From: Citrobacter sp. Cu233
GTDB taxonomy: Bacteria > Pseudomonadota > Gammaproteobacteria > Enterobacterales > Enterobacteriaceae
Length of the DNA: 64,000 bases
Assembly: GCF_030332225.1 (NCBI RefSeq)
Contig: NZ_JAOWIF010000040.1
Location: forward strand, 248,001 to 312,000
Direction of reading: 5' to 3'
The number at the start of each line of letters is the position of its first letter. Position 1 is the stretch's first letter. The position numbers were made by a program, and so were the translations under genes. Positions 47,291 to 58,594 of this stretch are shown one piece after another. The notes under the pieces are model-generated. The model saw only the letters and a list, made by a program, of their open reading frames with translations. It made no database searches and was not told the origin of the DNA.

Positions 47291-48703
47291 ATGAAAAAGA
47301 CGAAAATTGTTTGCACCATCGGCCCAAAAACCGAATCCGAAGAGATGTTATCCAAAATGCTGGACGCGGGCATGAACGTCATGCGTCTGAACTTCTCCCA
47401 CGGTGATTATGCAGAACACGGTCAGCGCATCAAGAATTTGCGCAACGTCATGAGCAAAACCGGTAAAAAAGCCGCTATTCTGCTCGACACCAAAGGTCCG
47501 GAAATCCGTACCATTAAGCTGGAAGGCGGTAACGACGTTTCTCTGAAAGCCGGCCAGACCTTCACTTTCACTACCGACAAATCTGTTGTGGGCAACAACG
47601 AAATTGTTGCTGTTACCTACGAAGGCTTCACTAAAGACCTGTCTGTCGGCAACACCGTACTGGTTGATGATGGCCTGATTGGCATGGAAGTTACCGCTAT
47701 TGAAGGTAACAAAGTTATCTGTAAAGTGCTGAACAACGGCGATCTGGGCGAAAACAAAGGCGTTAACCTGCCAGGCGTTTCCATTGCCCTGCCAGCACTG
47801 GCTGAAAAAGACAAACAGGATCTGATCTTCGGTTGTGAGCAAGGCGTTGACTTCGTTGCAGCATCCTTTATCCGTAAACGTTCTGACGTCGTTGAAATCC
47901 GTGAGCACCTGAAAGCACACGGCGGCGAAAACATCCAGATCATCTCTAAGATTGAAAACCAGGAAGGCCTGAACAACTTCGACGAAATCCTCGAAGCGTC
48001 CGACGGCATCATGGTTGCTCGCGGCGACATGGGCGTTGAGATCCCGGTTGAAGAGGTTATCTTCGCGCAGAAGATGATCATCGAGAAATGTATCCGTGCA
48101 CGTAAGGTCGTTATCACTGCGACCCAGATGCTGGATTCCATGATCAAAAACCCACGTCCGACCCGCGCTGAAGCCGGCGACGTTGCGAACGCCATTCTCG
48201 ATGGCACCGATGCCGTTATGCTGTCTGGTGAATCCGCGAAAGGTAAATACCCGCTGGAAGCTGTGACCATCATGGCCACCATCTGCGAACGTACCGACCG
48301 TGTGATGACCAGCCGCCTGGACTTCAATAATGACAGCCGTAAACTGCGCATCACTGAAGCGGTGTGCCGTGGTGCTGTTGAAACTGCAGAAAAACTGGAT
48401 GCTCCGCTGATCGTCGTGGCAACCCAGGGCGGTAAATCTGCACGTGCGGTGCGTAAATACTTCCCGGATGCCACCATCCTGGCGCTGACAACCAATGAAA
48501 CGACCGCTCGCCAACTGGTGCTGAGCAAAGGTGTCGTTGCACAGGTTGTCAAAGAAATCACCTCTACTGATGATTTCTACCGTCTGGGCAAAGAAGTGGC
48601 TCTTGAAAGCGGTCTGGCACAGAAAGGTGACGTCGTTGTTATGGTTTCCGGCGCACTGGTTCCGAGCGGCACGACCAATACGGCATCTGTTCACGTGCTG
48701 TAA
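47291..48703 (+). CDS. pykF: Pyruvate kinase I
   Basis: Converts phosphoenolpyruvate and ADP to pyruvate and ATP. 470 residues, the E. coli PykF length. [14 protein letters not shown] opening, the active-site lysine region ([18 protein letters not shown]) and [14 protein letters not shown], then a C-terminal allosteric domain ending [13 protein letters not shown]. Highly biased, high-expression codon use. Regulated by Cra as noted upstream. The long minus-strand frame over this gene is a codon-bias shadow. Confidence 0.99.
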   Translation: MKKTKIVCTIGPKTESEEMLSKMLDAGMNVMRLNFSHGDYAEHGQRIKNLRNVMSKTGKKAAILLDTKGPEIRTIKLEGGNDVSLKAGQTFTFTTDKSVVGNNEIVAVTYEGFTKDLSVGNTVLVDDGLIGMEVTAIEGNKVICKVLNNGDLGENKGVNLPGVSIALPALAEKDKQDLIFGCEQGVDFVAASFIRKRSDVVEIREHLKAHGGENIQIISKIENQEGLNNFDEILEASDGIMVARGDMGVEIPVEEVIFAQKMIIEKCIRARKVVITATQMLDSMIKNPRPTRAEAGDVANAILDGTDAVMLSGESAKGKYPLEAVTIMATICERTDRVMTSRLDFNNDSRKLRITEAVCRGAVETAEKLDAPLIVVATQGGKSARAVRKYFPDATILALTTNETTARQLVLSKGVVAQVVKEITSTDDFYRLGKEVALESGLAQKGDVVVMVSGALVPSGTTNTASVHVL

Positions 48704-48727
48704 TAATTCCATCGCGAATTAATTTGC

Positions 48728-48758
48728 TTAAAAAGCGCCCTTGCGGCGCTTTTTTATT
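48728..48758 (+). terminator. pykF terminator
   Basis: AAAAAGCGCC-CTTGC-GGCGCTTTTTT: strong stem and T-run 25 bases after the stop. Confidence 0.92.
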
Positions 48759-49248
<490 letters not shown>

Positions 49249-49265
49249 TAGTATCTGTGTAATAA

Positions 49266-49296
49266 AAATGGCGCACATTGTGCGCCATTTTTTTTG
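49266..49296 (+). terminator. lpp terminator
   Basis: AAATGGCGCAC-ATT-GTGCGCCATTT followed by a T-run. It also backs onto the convergent ldtE 3' end. Confidence 0.93.
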
Positions 49297-49315
49297 CCCG
49301 TTATTTCCTTCCCTG

Positions 49316-50326
49316 TTACTGCGTTGTGCGCATCTGCGCATTCTCCCCTGGTGCACCGTTCTGCGCTGACTTCACTTCGGGTCCATTGGCAACAACAGGT
49401 GTCTGCCCGGCACTTACGGTCACGGGATAACCCGCACGGCGATACAGTGCTCTCTCAACCAGACTGTTATCGACGGCCTTATTCTCTTTGAACTGATTAA
49501 AACCTACCGGTAATACATAGGGCATGGTCTGAACGTTTTGTTCCTCTTCCGGCGACAACGGCCTGTGCACCTCAACATAGCGCATACCATTTGGCTCAAC
49601 GGCGTACTTTATCGGCTCGTTGATCACTCTGACAGGCGTACCGGGTCGCACCTGCTCGAACAACGCTTTGATATCCGGCGCGTTCATACGGATACATCCA
49701 GAGCTTACGCGCAGACCAACACTGTCAGGAGCACTGGTCCCATGGATAAGGTATTCACCATTTCCATGCGCCAGACGCAATGCAAAGCGTCCTAACGGGT
49801 TATTTGGCCCCGCAGGCACTACCGGCGGTAATGTTATGCCGCGCTCCAGAGAGCGCTTACGGATGCCCGGTGTAGGCGTCCAGGTCGGATTGGGTATTTT
49901 TTGCCCAACACGAGTTTCCATCACCGGTGTTTCCAGCCCCTGCAAACCAATGCCAATGGGGAATACCTGAACCATATTTTCTCCCGGCGGGAAGTAATAC
50001 AAACGCAGTTCCGCAAGATTCACAATAATGCCTTCGCGTGGCACATCCGGTAGCAATAATTGCGAGGGAATGGTGATCAGGGTTCCAGGCCTGGGTACGG
50101 GGGCTATGGTGTTATTTGCTTCAAGGATCAGCATTGCAGCGGTGTCAAAACGCCGGGCTATCGCCTGGAGATTCTTATCACCTTCCTGCACGGTGTATGT
50201 TTGATTTTGCCCAACAAGACGGCTATTCGCCGGAGGCAACGGATAATCGACCGCCCAAGCGGTCTGTATAGCGCTGTAAGCGCCAATCAGCATTAACGTA
50301 ATAATAGACGCGCGTTTCATACTCAC
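49316..50326 (-). CDS. ldtE: L,D-transpeptidase LdtE (YnhG)
   Basis: Periplasmic enzyme forming 3-3 cross-links in peptidoglycan. Signal peptide, LysM-type domain ([17 protein letters not shown], about 44-60) and a YkuD catalytic domain with [24 protein letters not shown] holding the active His and Cys. 336 aa. The C-terminal extension is rich in Gln and Asn. Confidence 0.95.
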   Translation of the reverse strand: MSMKRASIITLMLIGAYSAIQTAWAVDYPLPPANSRLVGQNQTYTVQEGDKNLQAIARRFDTAAMLILEANNTIAPVPRPGTLITIPSQLLLPDVPREGIIVNLAELRLYYFPPGENMVQVFPIGIGLQGLETPVMETRVGQKIPNPTWTPTPGIRKRSLERGITLPPVVPAGPNNPLGRFALRLAHGNGEYLIHGTSAPDSVGLRVSSGCIRMNAPDIKALFEQVRPGTPVRVINEPIKYAVEPNGMRYVEVHRPLSPEEEQNVQTMPYVLPVGFNQFKENKAVDNSLVERALYRRAGYPVTVSAGQTPVVANGPEVKSAQNGAPGENAQMRTTQ

Positions 50327-50343
50327 TCACCCCCCTGGCGTTA

Positions 50344-50381
50344 TTGCCGGATGACGGCAAGCGTCCGATCCGGCCTACGAG
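50344..50381. repeat. REP element
   Basis: TTGCCGGATGACGGCAAGCG...TCCGATCCGGCCTACGAG, one unit between sufE and ldtE. Confidence 0.8.
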
Positions 50382-50443
50382 TCATTGCGGTGCCTTTCAC
50401 GGAATCATTCCAGTCAGCCTGAAAGATGACGTGTTTTATCAGT

Positions 50444-50860
50444 TTAGCTAAGAGTTGCGGCTTTGGTGCGGATCGCCCGTATCATCGCTTCCAGTCCCTG
50501 TGAACGTGAAGGTGTGAGATGCTGTGCGAGCGCCATTTTTTCGAACCACGGACGCACATCAAAATTCACAATATCCTGAGCCGTCATCCGGTCATACAAA
50601 ATGAAAACGACGGCGATAAGTCCTTTCACAATTGCCGCATCACTGTCGCCCTGTAATTCAATAATACCTTCAGCATTCTGCCGCATAACAATCCATACCT
50701 GACTTTGACATCCCTGAATGCTATTTTCCGGGCAGCGATCGTCGGCATTTAATTCCGGCAGCCGCTGACCCAGTTCAATGATGTACAGGTATTTCTCTTC
50801 CCAATTAGCGCAACGCAGAAAATTACGCAACAGTTTTTCTTTATCCGGTAGCGCAGCCAT
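50444..50860 (-). CDS. sufE: SufE, sulfur acceptor for SufS
   Basis: 138 residues. Persulfide-accepting Cys in [14 protein letters not shown]. It stimulates SufS and hands sulfur to SufB. Last gene of sufABCDSE; good Shine-Dalgarno GGGAGGC. Confidence 0.97.
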   Translation of the reverse strand: MAALPDKEKLLRNFLRCANWEEKYLYIIELGQRLPELNADDRCPENSIQGCQSQVWIVMRQNAEGIIELQGDSDAAIVKGLIAVVFILYDRMTAQDIVNFDVRPWFEKMALAQHLTPSRSQGLEAMIRAIRTKAATLS

Positions 50861-50872
50861 AATGCCTCCCTG

Positions 50873-52093
50873 TTATCCCAACAAGTGATGAATACGCTTG
50901 AGTCCCGTCACCAGGCGATCCACTTCTTCATGGGTGTTATACATGGCAATGGAAGCCCGGCACATAGCGGGAACGTTATAATAAGCCATCAACGGCATAG
51001 CGCAGTGATGTCCCGTGCGAACGGCAATTCCATAGTTATCAAGAAAGCTACCGACGTCATACGCGTGATGTTTGCCCAGGTTAAAGGCGATCACGCCTAA
51101 ACGATTCTCCGGGCCGTAGAGCGTCAAATCAGGGACCTCCGCCAATTGCTCCAACGCATAGCGCATCATGAACTGCTCATATTCACTGATTTCTGTCAGC
51201 CCCAGCGCGCTAACATATTCAATGGCCGCACCCAGACCGATAATCCCTCCGGTGTTCGGCGTTCCGGCTTCAAAACGCCAGGGGGCTTTGGCCCACGTCG
51301 TTCCCTGGCTCAGACTGACGGTTGCTATCATCGAGCCACCGCCTTCCCACGGCGGCATTTCCTGCAGCAGCGATTCTCTGGCATACAGCACGCCAATGCC
51401 GGTGGGTCCATAAAGCTTATGTCCGGAGAAAACATAAAAGTCACAATCCAGTGCCTGCACATCCACCGGGTGGTGCATGACCGCCTGTGCGCCATCTACC
51501 AGCACTTTTGCGCCGTACTGATGCGCCAGCGCGATCATTTCCGGCAGTGGGTTTTCCGTGCCCAGGACATTCGATACGTGAGTAATGGCCAGCAGTTGAG
51601 TACGGTCATCAAACAGCGTCGGCAACCTTTCCAGTTGCAACGTCCCGTCGGCATTCAGTGGGATAACTCGCAGTTCCGCACCTACACGGGCGCACAGCAT
51701 CTGCCAGGGGACAATATTGGCGTGGTGTTCCATTTCACTGATGATGATGTTATCCCCAGCCCGTACGTTGCTGGTTCCCCAGCTGTTCGCCACCAGGTTG
51801 ATGCCCTCCGTCGTACCGCGGACAAACACCAGCTCTTCGGCTGAACGCGCGTTAATAAACAATGACGCCAGCTTGCGGACATTCTCCATTTTCTCCGTAG
51901 CCTGGGCGCTGAGCGTATGAATACCCCGATGGACTGCCGCATAGCCATGCCGATAAAACTCAGCCTCGGCATCAATCACCTGGTTGGGCTTTTGCGCGCT
52001 GGCGGCGCTGTCCAGATAAGCCAGCGGTAAGCCGTTGACCTCACGCGTCAGGACCGGAAAGTCCGCCCGTACTTTTTCAATGGGAAATGTCAT
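50873..52093 (-). CDS. sufS: SufS, cysteine desulfurase
   Basis: 406 residues, PLP lysine in [12 protein letters not shown] and persulfide Cys in [11 protein letters not shown] (group II desulfurase). Overlaps sufD by four bases. Supplies sulfur as persulfide to SufE. Confidence 0.97.
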   Translation of the reverse strand: MTFPIEKVRADFPVLTREVNGLPLAYLDSAASAQKPNQVIDAEAEFYRHGYAAVHRGIHTLSAQATEKMENVRKLASLFINARSAEELVFVRGTTEGINLVANSWGTSNVRAGDNIIISEMEHHANIVPWQMLCARVGAELRVIPLNADGTLQLERLPTLFDDRTQLLAITHVSNVLGTENPLPEMIALAHQYGAKVLVDGAQAVMHHPVDVQALDCDFYVFSGHKLYGPTGIGVLYARESLLQEMPPWEGGGSMIATVSLSQGTTWAKAPWRFEAGTPNTGGIIGLGAAIEYVSALGLTEISEYEQFMMRYALEQLAEVPDLTLYGPENRLGVIAFNLGKHHAYDVGSFLDNYGIAVRTGHHCAMPLMAYYNVPAMCRASIAMYNTHEEVDRLVTGLKRIHHLLG

Positions 52094-53361
52094 GCTACGC
52101 CTCCCGGCAGACGTTGGGCTATCCGCGCCAGTACCTGTTGTTTCAGCGTTTCATCGCTCAGGGCTTCCGTCAGCTCAGCGGCAAACGCGTAGAGAATCAT
52201 CTGTTGGGCATCCTGCTGGCCAATCCCACGCGAACGCAGATAGAACATCTGTTCATCATCGATCCGCCCTACCGTCGCCCCGTGGCTGCATTTCACGTCA
52301 TCAGCGTAGATTTCCAGTTGCGGCTTGGTATCCACTTCTGCCAGTTTACCGAGCAGTAAATTATTGTTCGTCATCTGACCGTCAGTTTTAATGGCATGCT
52401 GCGCCACGTTAATCAGGCCATTAAACACCGCACGGCCTTTATCGCTGACAATCGTTTTATGTAGCTGGCGGCTGTTGCAGTACCCTTTATGGTGTGCAAG
52501 CCAGGTTCGGGTATCGCAAACCTCATTTTTCACCGGCATCGCCAGGCTGTTAAGGCGCAGCGTGCTGTTCTCCCCATTAAGCTGGGTACTGGTGTTATGG
52601 CGTAATACCGCACCACCGAGTAAGAAGCTGTAGCTCACCGCCGTCGCATCTGCCCCTAACTGGATATCATTATGCGCGAAATGGTGGCTAACCGGATTCT
52701 CAAACGCCAGTTTGATATGGTGCAGATGCGCATTTGCCGCCACGTTCATCGTTAAGCGTGCACCGGTAAAATGTCGATGCGCATTCAGGCTAACATAGTG
52801 CTCAATGACGGTAGCTTCTGCGCCTTCAGCCAGTTCAAGATGGTGGCGATAGTGCGCAGTATTCACCTCATCACCCGCCACTCCCTGGGTGATGTGCATC
52901 AACAGCAGCGGTTTCGCCGGATGTTGATGACGTTTAACCTGAATGCGGGTGACGCTGCGTGAGAGGCTTTCGGTCAGATGCAGAAACACCTCTGGCTGGA
53001 TAGCCGCAGGAAGTGCCTGATGCGCATCATCAACGGTAATGTCAAAGCCGCTGCCGTCAATGCTGTCGCTAAGCGCCTCGCAAAACTGACCGTCAACAAA
53101 CACCAGACGTAGGGCATCAATAGCGCAGCTCAGTGCGTCGCACTGTGCTGAAGTTATTGCAGAAAAACGACTGACAAACTGGCTGTTGGTTAACCCTTCC
53201 AGCGGCGTATATTTCCAGTCCTCATGTTTACGCGTCGGCAACCCCAGACGCAACATCTGTTGCAGGTGTTGTTGCGCATGCTGTGAGCGACGCTCACCCT
53301 GCGCTTCAAACAGATGATGCCACTGCTGGAGCACGTTACTGCTGTTCACTGAGCCAGCCAT
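52090..53361 (-). CDS. sufD: SufD, scaffold subunit
   Basis: 423 residues from the ATG giving [14 protein letters not shown], as in E. coli; the open frame to 53400 overlaps sufC further. Parallel beta-helix core; C-terminal [29 protein letters not shown] is the SufBD family signature. Partner of SufB in the BC2D complex. Confidence 0.96.
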   Translation of the reverse strand: MAGSVNSSNVLQQWHHLFEAQGERRSQHAQQHLQQMLRLGLPTRKHEDWKYTPLEGLTNSQFVSRFSAITSAQCDALSCAIDALRLVFVDGQFCEALSDSIDGSGFDITVDDAHQALPAAIQPEVFLHLTESLSRSVTRIQVKRHQHPAKPLLLMHITQGVAGDEVNTAHYRHHLELAEGAEATVIEHYVSLNAHRHFTGARLTMNVAANAHLHHIKLAFENPVSHHFAHNDIQLGADATAVSYSFLLGGAVLRHNTSTQLNGENSTLRLNSLAMPVKNEVCDTRTWLAHHKGYCNSRQLHKTIVSDKGRAVFNGLINVAQHAIKTDGQMTNNNLLLGKLAEVDTKPQLEIYADDVKCSHGATVGRIDDEQMFYLRSRGIGQQDAQQMILYAFAAELTEALSDETLKQQVLARIAQRLPGGVA

Positions 53362-54082
53362 ACCCTTGCTCCTCCAGCTGTTTAACCAGCGTAAAATCAC
53401 CAGACTTCACAATGCGCCCCTGGTAGAGAACGTGGACGTAATCGGGTTTGATATAGTCGAGGATTCGCTGGTAGTGGGTGACAATAACAAACGAACGCTT
53501 TCCGTCACGCAATGCGTTCACGCCATCTGCCACGATTTTCAGCGCATCGATATCCAGACCAGAGTCAGACTCATCAAGAATGCACAGCTGTGGTTCCAGT
53601 ACCGCCATTTGCAGAATGTCATTACGTTTTTTCTCACCACCGGAGAAACCCACATTCACGGAGCGGGTGAGCAAATCTGCCGGCATCTTCAGCAACGCAA
53701 TCTTCTCTTCCATCAGGTCCTGGAAGTCAAACCTGTCCAGCGACTCTTCGCCACGGTAACTGCGCACGGCATTCAGTGCCGTTTGCAGGAAAAACTGATT
53801 GCTGACGCCGGGGATCTCCACTGGATACTGAAACGCCATAAAGATACCTTCACCGGCCCGGTCTTCCGGTGACAGTTCCAGCAAGTTCTTACCGTTAAAT
53901 TCAACCGTCCCGCCAGTGACTTCATAATCTTCTCGTCCGGCGAGTGTCGCAGACAACGTGCTTTTCCCGGAACCGTTCGGCCCCATAATGGCGTGAACTT
54001 CCCCGGGGCGAATCTCAAGACTCAGCCCACGCAGGATCGCCTTTTCTTCCACACTGACCTGTAAATCTTTAATGCTTAACAT
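53336..54082 (-). CDS. sufC: SufC, ATPase of the Suf scaffold
   Basis: 248 residues. Walker A GPNGSGKST, signature FSGGEKKR, Walker B CILDESDSGLDIDAL and THYQRIL switch. Overlaps sufD by 26 bases. Drives conformational change of SufB-SufD. Confidence 0.97.
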   Translation of the reverse strand: MLSIKDLQVSVEEKAILRGLSLEIRPGEVHAIMGPNGSGKSTLSATLAGREDYEVTGGTVEFNGKNLLELSPEDRAGEGIFMAFQYPVEIPGVSNQFFLQTALNAVRSYRGEESLDRFDFQDLMEEKIALLKMPADLLTRSVNVGFSGGEKKRNDILQMAVLEPQLCILDESDSGLDIDALKIVADGVNALRDGKRSFVIVTHYQRILDYIKPDYVHVLYQGRIVKSGDFTLVKQLEEQGYGWLSEQQ

Positions 54083-54098
54083 GTGCTTTCCTTAAATT

Positions 54099-55586
54099 TT
54101 AGCCGACGCTGTGTTCAAGACTTATGGCGAGAAGTTTTTGCGCTTCCACAGCGAATTCCAGCGGCAGCTCAGAGAACACGTCTTTACAGAAGCCATTGAC
54201 GATCATTGAGATAGCATCTTCTTCGCTGATGCCTCGTTGCAGGCAGTAGAACAGTTGGTCTTCACCAATGCGCGAGGTCGTCGCTTCGTGTTCAAGCTGA
54301 GCGCTGTTGTTACGACACTCAACATACGGGAAGGTATGCGCCCCACAGTCCGCACCAATCAACATGGAGTCACATTGGGTGTAGTTACGGGCGTTAGTGG
54401 CGGTAGGCATAATTTTCACTAAGCCACGATAGCTGTTCTGGCTATGTCCGGCGGAAATCCCTTTCGAGATAATGGTCGATTTCGTGTTCTTGCCGATGTG
54501 AATCATTTTGGTGCCGGTATCAGCCTGCTGATGCCCGCTGGTCAGCGCAACGGAATAGAATTCACCGATCGAATTATCACCGCGCAGAATACAGCTCGGG
54601 TATTTCCAGGTAATGGCTGAACCGGTCTCTGACTGCGTCCATGACATTTTGCTGTTTTCACCTTCACACAGCGCACGTTTGGTCACGAAGTTCAGAATGC
54701 CGCCGGTATTGCCATCGCCTGGGAACCAGTTTTGCACCGTCGAGTATTTCACTTCAGCATCTTTGTGGATGATCACTTCCACCACTGCCGCATGTAGCTG
54801 GTAACTGTCACGTACCGGGGCCGAACAACCTTCGATATAGCTGACGTAACTCCCCTCATCCGCCACCAGAATTGTGCGTTCAAACTGTCCGGTTTTTTCT
54901 GCATTAATACGGAAATAGGTAGACAGTTCCATTGGGCAACGCACACCTTTCGGCACATAAATAAACGTGCCGTCCGATGCCACCGCCGCATTCAGCGCGG
55001 CAAAGAAATTGTCATTCCCCGGGACGACGGTACCGAGGTATTTTTTTACCAGTTCGGGATGATCGTGGATGGCCTCGCCGAACGAGCAGAAAATAATACC
55101 TTGTTCCGCCAGCTTATCGCGGTAGGTCGTTGCGACTGACACCGAATCGAAAATGGCATCCACCGCCACTTCTTTGCCTTCACGGACCGGTACGCCAAGC
55201 TGCTCGAACGCGTCTTCAACCTCTTTGCTTAAAAACGCATTCGCGCCCGTTTGCTGAACTGCTCCCGGCTCAGAGGCGCAGGTTTCATCACAGTTGCCGC
55301 AAGAAGGTGCAGAGTAATAGCTGTAATCCTGATAGTTCAGTTTGTCATAGTGCGCTTTTAGCCAGTGTGGTTCTTCCATCGTCAGCCACGCTTTAAACGC
55401 ATTCAGACGGAATTCCAGCATCCAGTCGGGTTCATTTCGTTTTGCCGAAATTGCCCGTACAACCTCTTCGTTGATCCCTTTGGCCAGTTCATCAGTTTTG
55501 AGTTGGGTAAAGAACCCCTCTTTGTAGTTGAGGTGCCCGCCAGCCCAGGTGTTGACATCGTCAGTTGCTTCAGTGTTACGAGACAT
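54099..55586 (-). CDS. sufB: SufB, Fe-S cluster scaffold
   Basis: 495 residues from the ATG giving [11 protein letters not shown], as in E. coli. N-terminal [14 protein letters not shown] with a cysteine cluster, long beta-helix and the C-terminal Cys of [20 protein letters not shown] implicated in cluster assembly. Confidence 0.97.
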   Translation of the reverse strand: MSRNTEATDDVNTWAGGHLNYKEGFFTQLKTDELAKGINEEVVRAISAKRNEPDWMLEFRLNAFKAWLTMEEPHWLKAHYDKLNYQDYSYYSAPSCGNCDETCASEPGAVQQTGANAFLSKEVEDAFEQLGVPVREGKEVAVDAIFDSVSVATTYRDKLAEQGIIFCSFGEAIHDHPELVKKYLGTVVPGNDNFFAALNAAVASDGTFIYVPKGVRCPMELSTYFRINAEKTGQFERTILVADEGSYVSYIEGCSAPVRDSYQLHAAVVEVIIHKDAEVKYSTVQNWFPGDGNTGGILNFVTKRALCEGENSKMSWTQSETGSAITWKYPSCILRGDNSIGEFYSVALTSGHQQADTGTKMIHIGKNTKSTIISKGISAGHSQNSYRGLVKIMPTATNARNYTQCDSMLIGADCGAHTFPYVECRNNSAQLEHEATTSRIGEDQLFYCLQRGISEEDAISMIVNGFCKDVFSELPLEFAVEAQKLLAISLEHSVG

Positions 55587-55594
55587 AGTACCGC

Positions 55595-55963
55595 CTATAC
55601 CCCAAAACTTTCGCCACAGCCACATTCGTTCTGGGCTTTCGGGTTATGAAATTTAAATAACTGATTTAATCCTTCACGAACGAAATCGACTTCAGTTCCA
55701 TCGATAAACGGCATCGCCTGTAACGGGACATAAAGTCTGGCGCCCTCTGTTTCAAATAGCAGATCGTCTTTCTCAGGTTGCTTGACGGTGTCCAGCACAT
55801 AACCGAATCCCGCGCACCCGGTTTGTTTCACGCCTAACCGCACGCCCAACATATCGGGTTGCCTTGCCACCAGTTCCCGAATATGCGCCGCTGCCGCTGG
55901 CGTTAACGTCAGCCCGCGCCACGCAAAATCGTTGGGATTAAATGTTCCTGAATGCAATTCCAT
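55595..55963 (-). CDS. sufA: SufA, A-type carrier
   Basis: 122 residues, start [13 protein letters not shown] (55963). Conserved Cys triad in [11 protein letters not shown] and the C-terminal CGCGES that hold the cluster. First gene of the operon. Confidence 0.96.
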   Translation of the reverse strand: MELHSGTFNPNDFAWRGLTLTPAAAAHIRELVARQPDMLGVRLGVKQTGCAGFGYVLDTVKQPEKDDLLFETEGARLYVPLQAMPFIDGTEVDFVREGLNQLFKFHNPKAQNECGCGESFGV

Positions 55964-56290
55964 AGGGTTACCTCGAGTCATTAGCTTTCACGCTATAACA
56001 CCATGTTAGTGATAATGATTATCACTTCAACCCCTCAACAGCAGGGGCATTCGGGTTAACCGCCCTTTTTGACGACTTTTATTAAGCATAGACCCTGCGG
56101 CGAGGGTTAACAGGGATGGATTTTTTTGTTCAATACATTGATTAATAATAGATTATGAATGCGTAATCGTTCCGGCAGGTCAAACGCTAAAAGATGTATA
56201 GATAATGTCTATTTATGCGATAGCTTTTAAAAGTTTAATCAAATCATGCAATTACAACATAATCAGTGGCTTAGCTTTTTTACTATGCGG
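55964..56290 (-). promoter_or_regulatory. suf promoter region with Fur box
   Basis: AGTGATAATGATTATCACT (56008-56026) is a near-perfect Fur box about 45 bases before sufA, matching iron repression of suf in E. coli. OxyR and IscR sites are expected further upstream but I could not pin them down. The stretch beyond 56060 is AT-rich, with a prophage-derived end. Confidence 0.85.
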
Positions 56291-56377
56291 TCAGGTGCAG
56301 ACATTTACGGGCTTTTTAATGCCCTTAATTACACCCAAATGCCATTTTGCCCCCAAATCTGCCCCCAAAAAATAACG
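56291..56377 (-). pseudogene. C-terminal tail of a phage-type tyrosine integrase
   Basis: The last 28 codons read RYFLGADLGAKWHLG...IKKPVNVCT-stop, a C-terminal tail of the kind seen in lambdoid-type integrases. The frame stops making sense at 56377, exactly where the DinI remnant begins. Family likeness is from memory, so confidence is modest. Confidence 0.4.
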
Positions 56378-56471
56378 CAAGCATGAGAAAAAGCAGATAA
56401 GCCGTACTGTTCAGGAAATGTTTGAAGAGGAAGTTCTTTCATGCGATCAATGGTTAATTCAACTTTCATAA
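56376..56471 (+). pseudogene. DinI-like C-terminal remnant, chimeric
   Basis: On the plus strand KHEKKQISRTVQEMFEEE matches the tail of prophage DinI-family proteins, and the following 12 codons end at TAA 56469. On the minus strand the same right half reads as a DinI-like N-terminus (ATG at 56472, KVELTIDRMKELP, with GGAGG upstream). Two head-to-head dinI-like pieces appear to have been fused at an excision or deletion scar. Confidence 0.5.
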
Positions 56472-56487
56472 TGGCCTCCATTGCACA

Positions 56488-56507
56488 TACTGTGTTTTTA
56501 TACAGAA
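56488..56507 (-). promoter_or_regulatory. LexA (SOS) box
   Basis: TACTGTGTTTTTATACAGAA: CTG, ten bases, CAG, the exact SOS-box geometry, 16 bases upstream of the minus-strand DinI-like ATG at 56472. Prophage dinI/tum-type genes are normally LexA-controlled. Confidence 0.75.
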
Positions 56508-56978
56508 TTCCTGTGCACGGAAATGATCAACGTTTTAAGAGCACAAATTGTTAATTTTCTGTCAGGAGTAAAAAAAGAAAACCAGCCGTAGCGGGTTGAA
56601 TTAGCAGTGTTTTATTAAGCCGCCATTTGTTTCTGCTGGCATAACCCCGAGAGATTCTCCCTCACTAACGCCTCATCAATGAGCAACTGTGTAACCATGA
56701 GGCAAAGCGTTATCCAACTTTCATTCATATTTTTCAATCGCAATGGGGCTGGTTAGTGCCAAGAGCGGACATAGACCTTTTAGCCATGCACACGACTATC
56801 TGGTTACAAGAACCTGTGAAGCTCCGTTCACAATTTGGGCATTGAAATTGACATGGTGTTTGAGATCTCTGAATCGATTGAAGTCTAAGGTTGTCAGGGC
56901 AGCAACAGCAGCCCTGTGCCAATTACAGACTTTGGCGTAAATTTATATGTATGTTTATCAATCTATGAGGTTAGTCGG
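56508..56978. other. Non-coding accessory stretch
   Basis: Between the prophage scar and the HNH/gp25 gene no ORF convinces me. An overlapping pair of short frames at 56734-56940 on both strands has no ribosome site and no recognisable domain. CCTCAT/ATGAGG near 56671-56702 is a weak hairpin. Confidence 0.4.
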
Positions 56979-57776
56979 TCAAATCGATAGCAATTTAGCA
57001 TTTTTATCAAGATAGATTTTTACTTCACCTTCCCAAAGCCCATAATCTTTTACCTGCACACTGATAAAGACAGTAAAAAAATCTTTATCTAAAATGTCAC
57101 TGACCACATAAAAATCTTCTACTCGATCAATACACTCAAGAGTGGTTTGTCTTTCCACCGGCAAATGGTTTTCTGTGCCTAAAGCCGAATGATAAATCAC
57201 CTCAAGTTTTAAAATCCGCTCAAGCCAAGTAGTGCACTTGAACAAATTATAATATTCAAAAAGGTTTACTCCAATTTGAGGCTGTCCGTAAACTTCTCCT
57301 TTCTGCGTTGATAGGCAAAACATGAGATGCTGTGATAGTCTATCTATGCCTGAAATGATCTTAATATCACCGTTTTCAATAAGAAGATCACCAGTATCAT
57401 CTAAAGCCAAATCACTCCCAAGGTTATGACCACTAATTCGTTTGGTTCTTGGTGATACTTTTAACTCTAAAATTAGGCCAGCAGATGTAAAAACTATTCT
57501 AGGGGGAATTGTGAGTAAACGGGCATCACTAAGTGATTCTGAAATTATACATTTCCCTTCATTAGTAAGATCCTCGAAGCAATTTATCACATTTAAAATG
57601 TCAAACTTATCACCAGAAATGTATTCATCAAGTTTTATATTCCATGAGGTGGGTTCAACTGATAATAATTCTCCAGTAAAAATTAATTGACTACCTAACC
57701 TAAACAACTCGGATTTGGCTTCTTCCGGTAACTTTAAATGTTCATGTTGAATCTTACGTTCATGTTCCTCTTTCAT
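56979..57776 (-). CDS. gp25/GpW baseplate-like domain protein, probably the 3' part of a frameshifted HNH gene
   Basis: 265 codons. After an N-terminal part that reads as the continuation of the upstream HNH domain (MKEEHERKIQHEH), residues about 118-175 match the gp25-like fold of phage and contractile-tail baseplates: NLGSDLALDDTGDLL, DIKIISGIDRLSQHLMFCLSTQKGEVYGQPQIG. The N-terminal half (20-115) is of unknown fold. The ATG overlaps the TGA of the HNH frame (57773-57776). AT-rich compared with suf, and without phage structural neighbours, it is presumably transferred DNA. It could be a coupled second protein, but the sequence join argues for one broken gene. Confidence 0.7.
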   Translation of the reverse strand: MKEEHERKIQHEHLKLPEEAKSELFRLGSQLIFTGELLSVEPTSWNIKLDEYISGDKFDILNVINCFEDLTNEGKCIISESLSDARLLTIPPRIVFTSAGLILELKVSPRTKRISGHNLGSDLALDDTGDLLIENGDIKIISGIDRLSQHLMFCLSTQKGEVYGQPQIGVNLFEYYNLFKCTTWLERILKLEVIYHSALGTENHLPVERQTTLECIDRVEDFYVVSDILDKDFFTVFISVQVKDYGLWEGEVKIYLDKNAKLLSI

Positions 57777-58087
57777 TTGAAATGATACATCGGAGTAAAT
57801 ATTACTTCATCTCTATCAATCATTACAGAATGGGTTACGCATAACCAAATACCATTAGTGATATCGGAACGTTCTTCAGAGGTCATATCACTTCTGTATC
57901 GCCTGCCACCAGGAGCTGCAGCATAAATATGAGAAGCAACGCCGGTGTTATTCACCGCAGAACCAGACTCATGACTGGGTCCACATGTAATCTGGGCGCA
58001 GCCTGTAAAAGAACATCTAAAATTCGCTCTTGCTGCTAAAGCTTGCTTAGTCTTGGAAGAAAAATCATCTCTGTTTTCTTTGCCCAT
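57773..58087 (-). CDS. HNH-type zinc/nuclease domain protein, probably the 5' part of a frameshifted gene
   Basis: 104 codons starting MGKENRDDF. Residues 11-95 belong to a degenerate HNH family found at the N-terminus of many defence-associated proteins: ALAARANFRCSFTGC (C25, C30), VASHIYAAAPGGRRYRSDM (H53), TNGIWLCVTHSVMID (N78, C83, H86). The family normally continues past the IDxDE motif into a Lys/Glu-rich helix; here the frame stops at FTPMYHFK, and that helix begins one base off in the next frame. Re-reading one T at CATTTCAAATG (a -1 shift) gives HFQMKEEHERK, so a single-base deletion or a frameshift site is likely. Confidence 0.7.
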   Translation of the reverse strand: MGKENRDDFSSKTKQALAARANFRCSFTGCAQITCGPSHESGSAVNNTGVASHIYAAAPGGRRYRSDMTSEERSDITNGIWLCVTHSVMIDRDEVIFTPMYHFK

Positions 58088-58594
58088 CTTTCCTTTCTCA
58101 TCACACTGCCAATCTAAATAAAATCGTTATACAACAACCAACGGCCCCTGTCTGCTTCTCGCTCTTAGCTGACATGATTGATCGGGAAAATCTTCCGCAC
58201 ATATCTCCCGACTGTAACTATGAAGCACAGGTTTAAGCTCAGAAAATTTTGGTTTATTAAGTATGGGTAAACTCGTAACTCATTGATTTATAATAAGTGT
58301 AATATTGCGGATACACCAGCACGGAAAGTTAACGTGTTGACAATAAATTCGGTATCGAAAACCGGGTTAGGTACAAGTCTACCGAGGTTAAAATCCCTAT
58401 CTCTCGGCTATTATTCAAGAAGTAACCCTTCCTGTTGATAGTGACACATACCGTTGAGAAAAAATGGGAAAAACCAGTGAAAAAAATAGCGCCAGAGTAA
58501 TGACTGACGCTACAGTGTTAATCACATTTTTATGTTCAGGGTTGAGCTTATTTTTACCTTTCTGTCGTATACGAGAACCTGAGATTCATGGATG
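58088..58594. other. Gap downstream of fdnI with no recognised gene
   Basis: Contains the promoter side of the HNH gene and the 3' side of fdnI. TAGCG...CGCTA near 58489-58514 could be a weak fdn terminator. I find no ORF with a ribosome site. Confidence 0.4.

Noticed and set aside
47348..48712. 454-codon open frame antisense to pykF
   Set aside because: No ribosome site, and its composition is what is expected from the reverse of strongly biased codons; pykF is certain on the other strand.
56734..56940. Overlapping short ORFs on both strands, one Cys-rich
   Set aside because: Neither has a ribosome site; two frames on opposite strands cannot both be real and neither looks like a domain.
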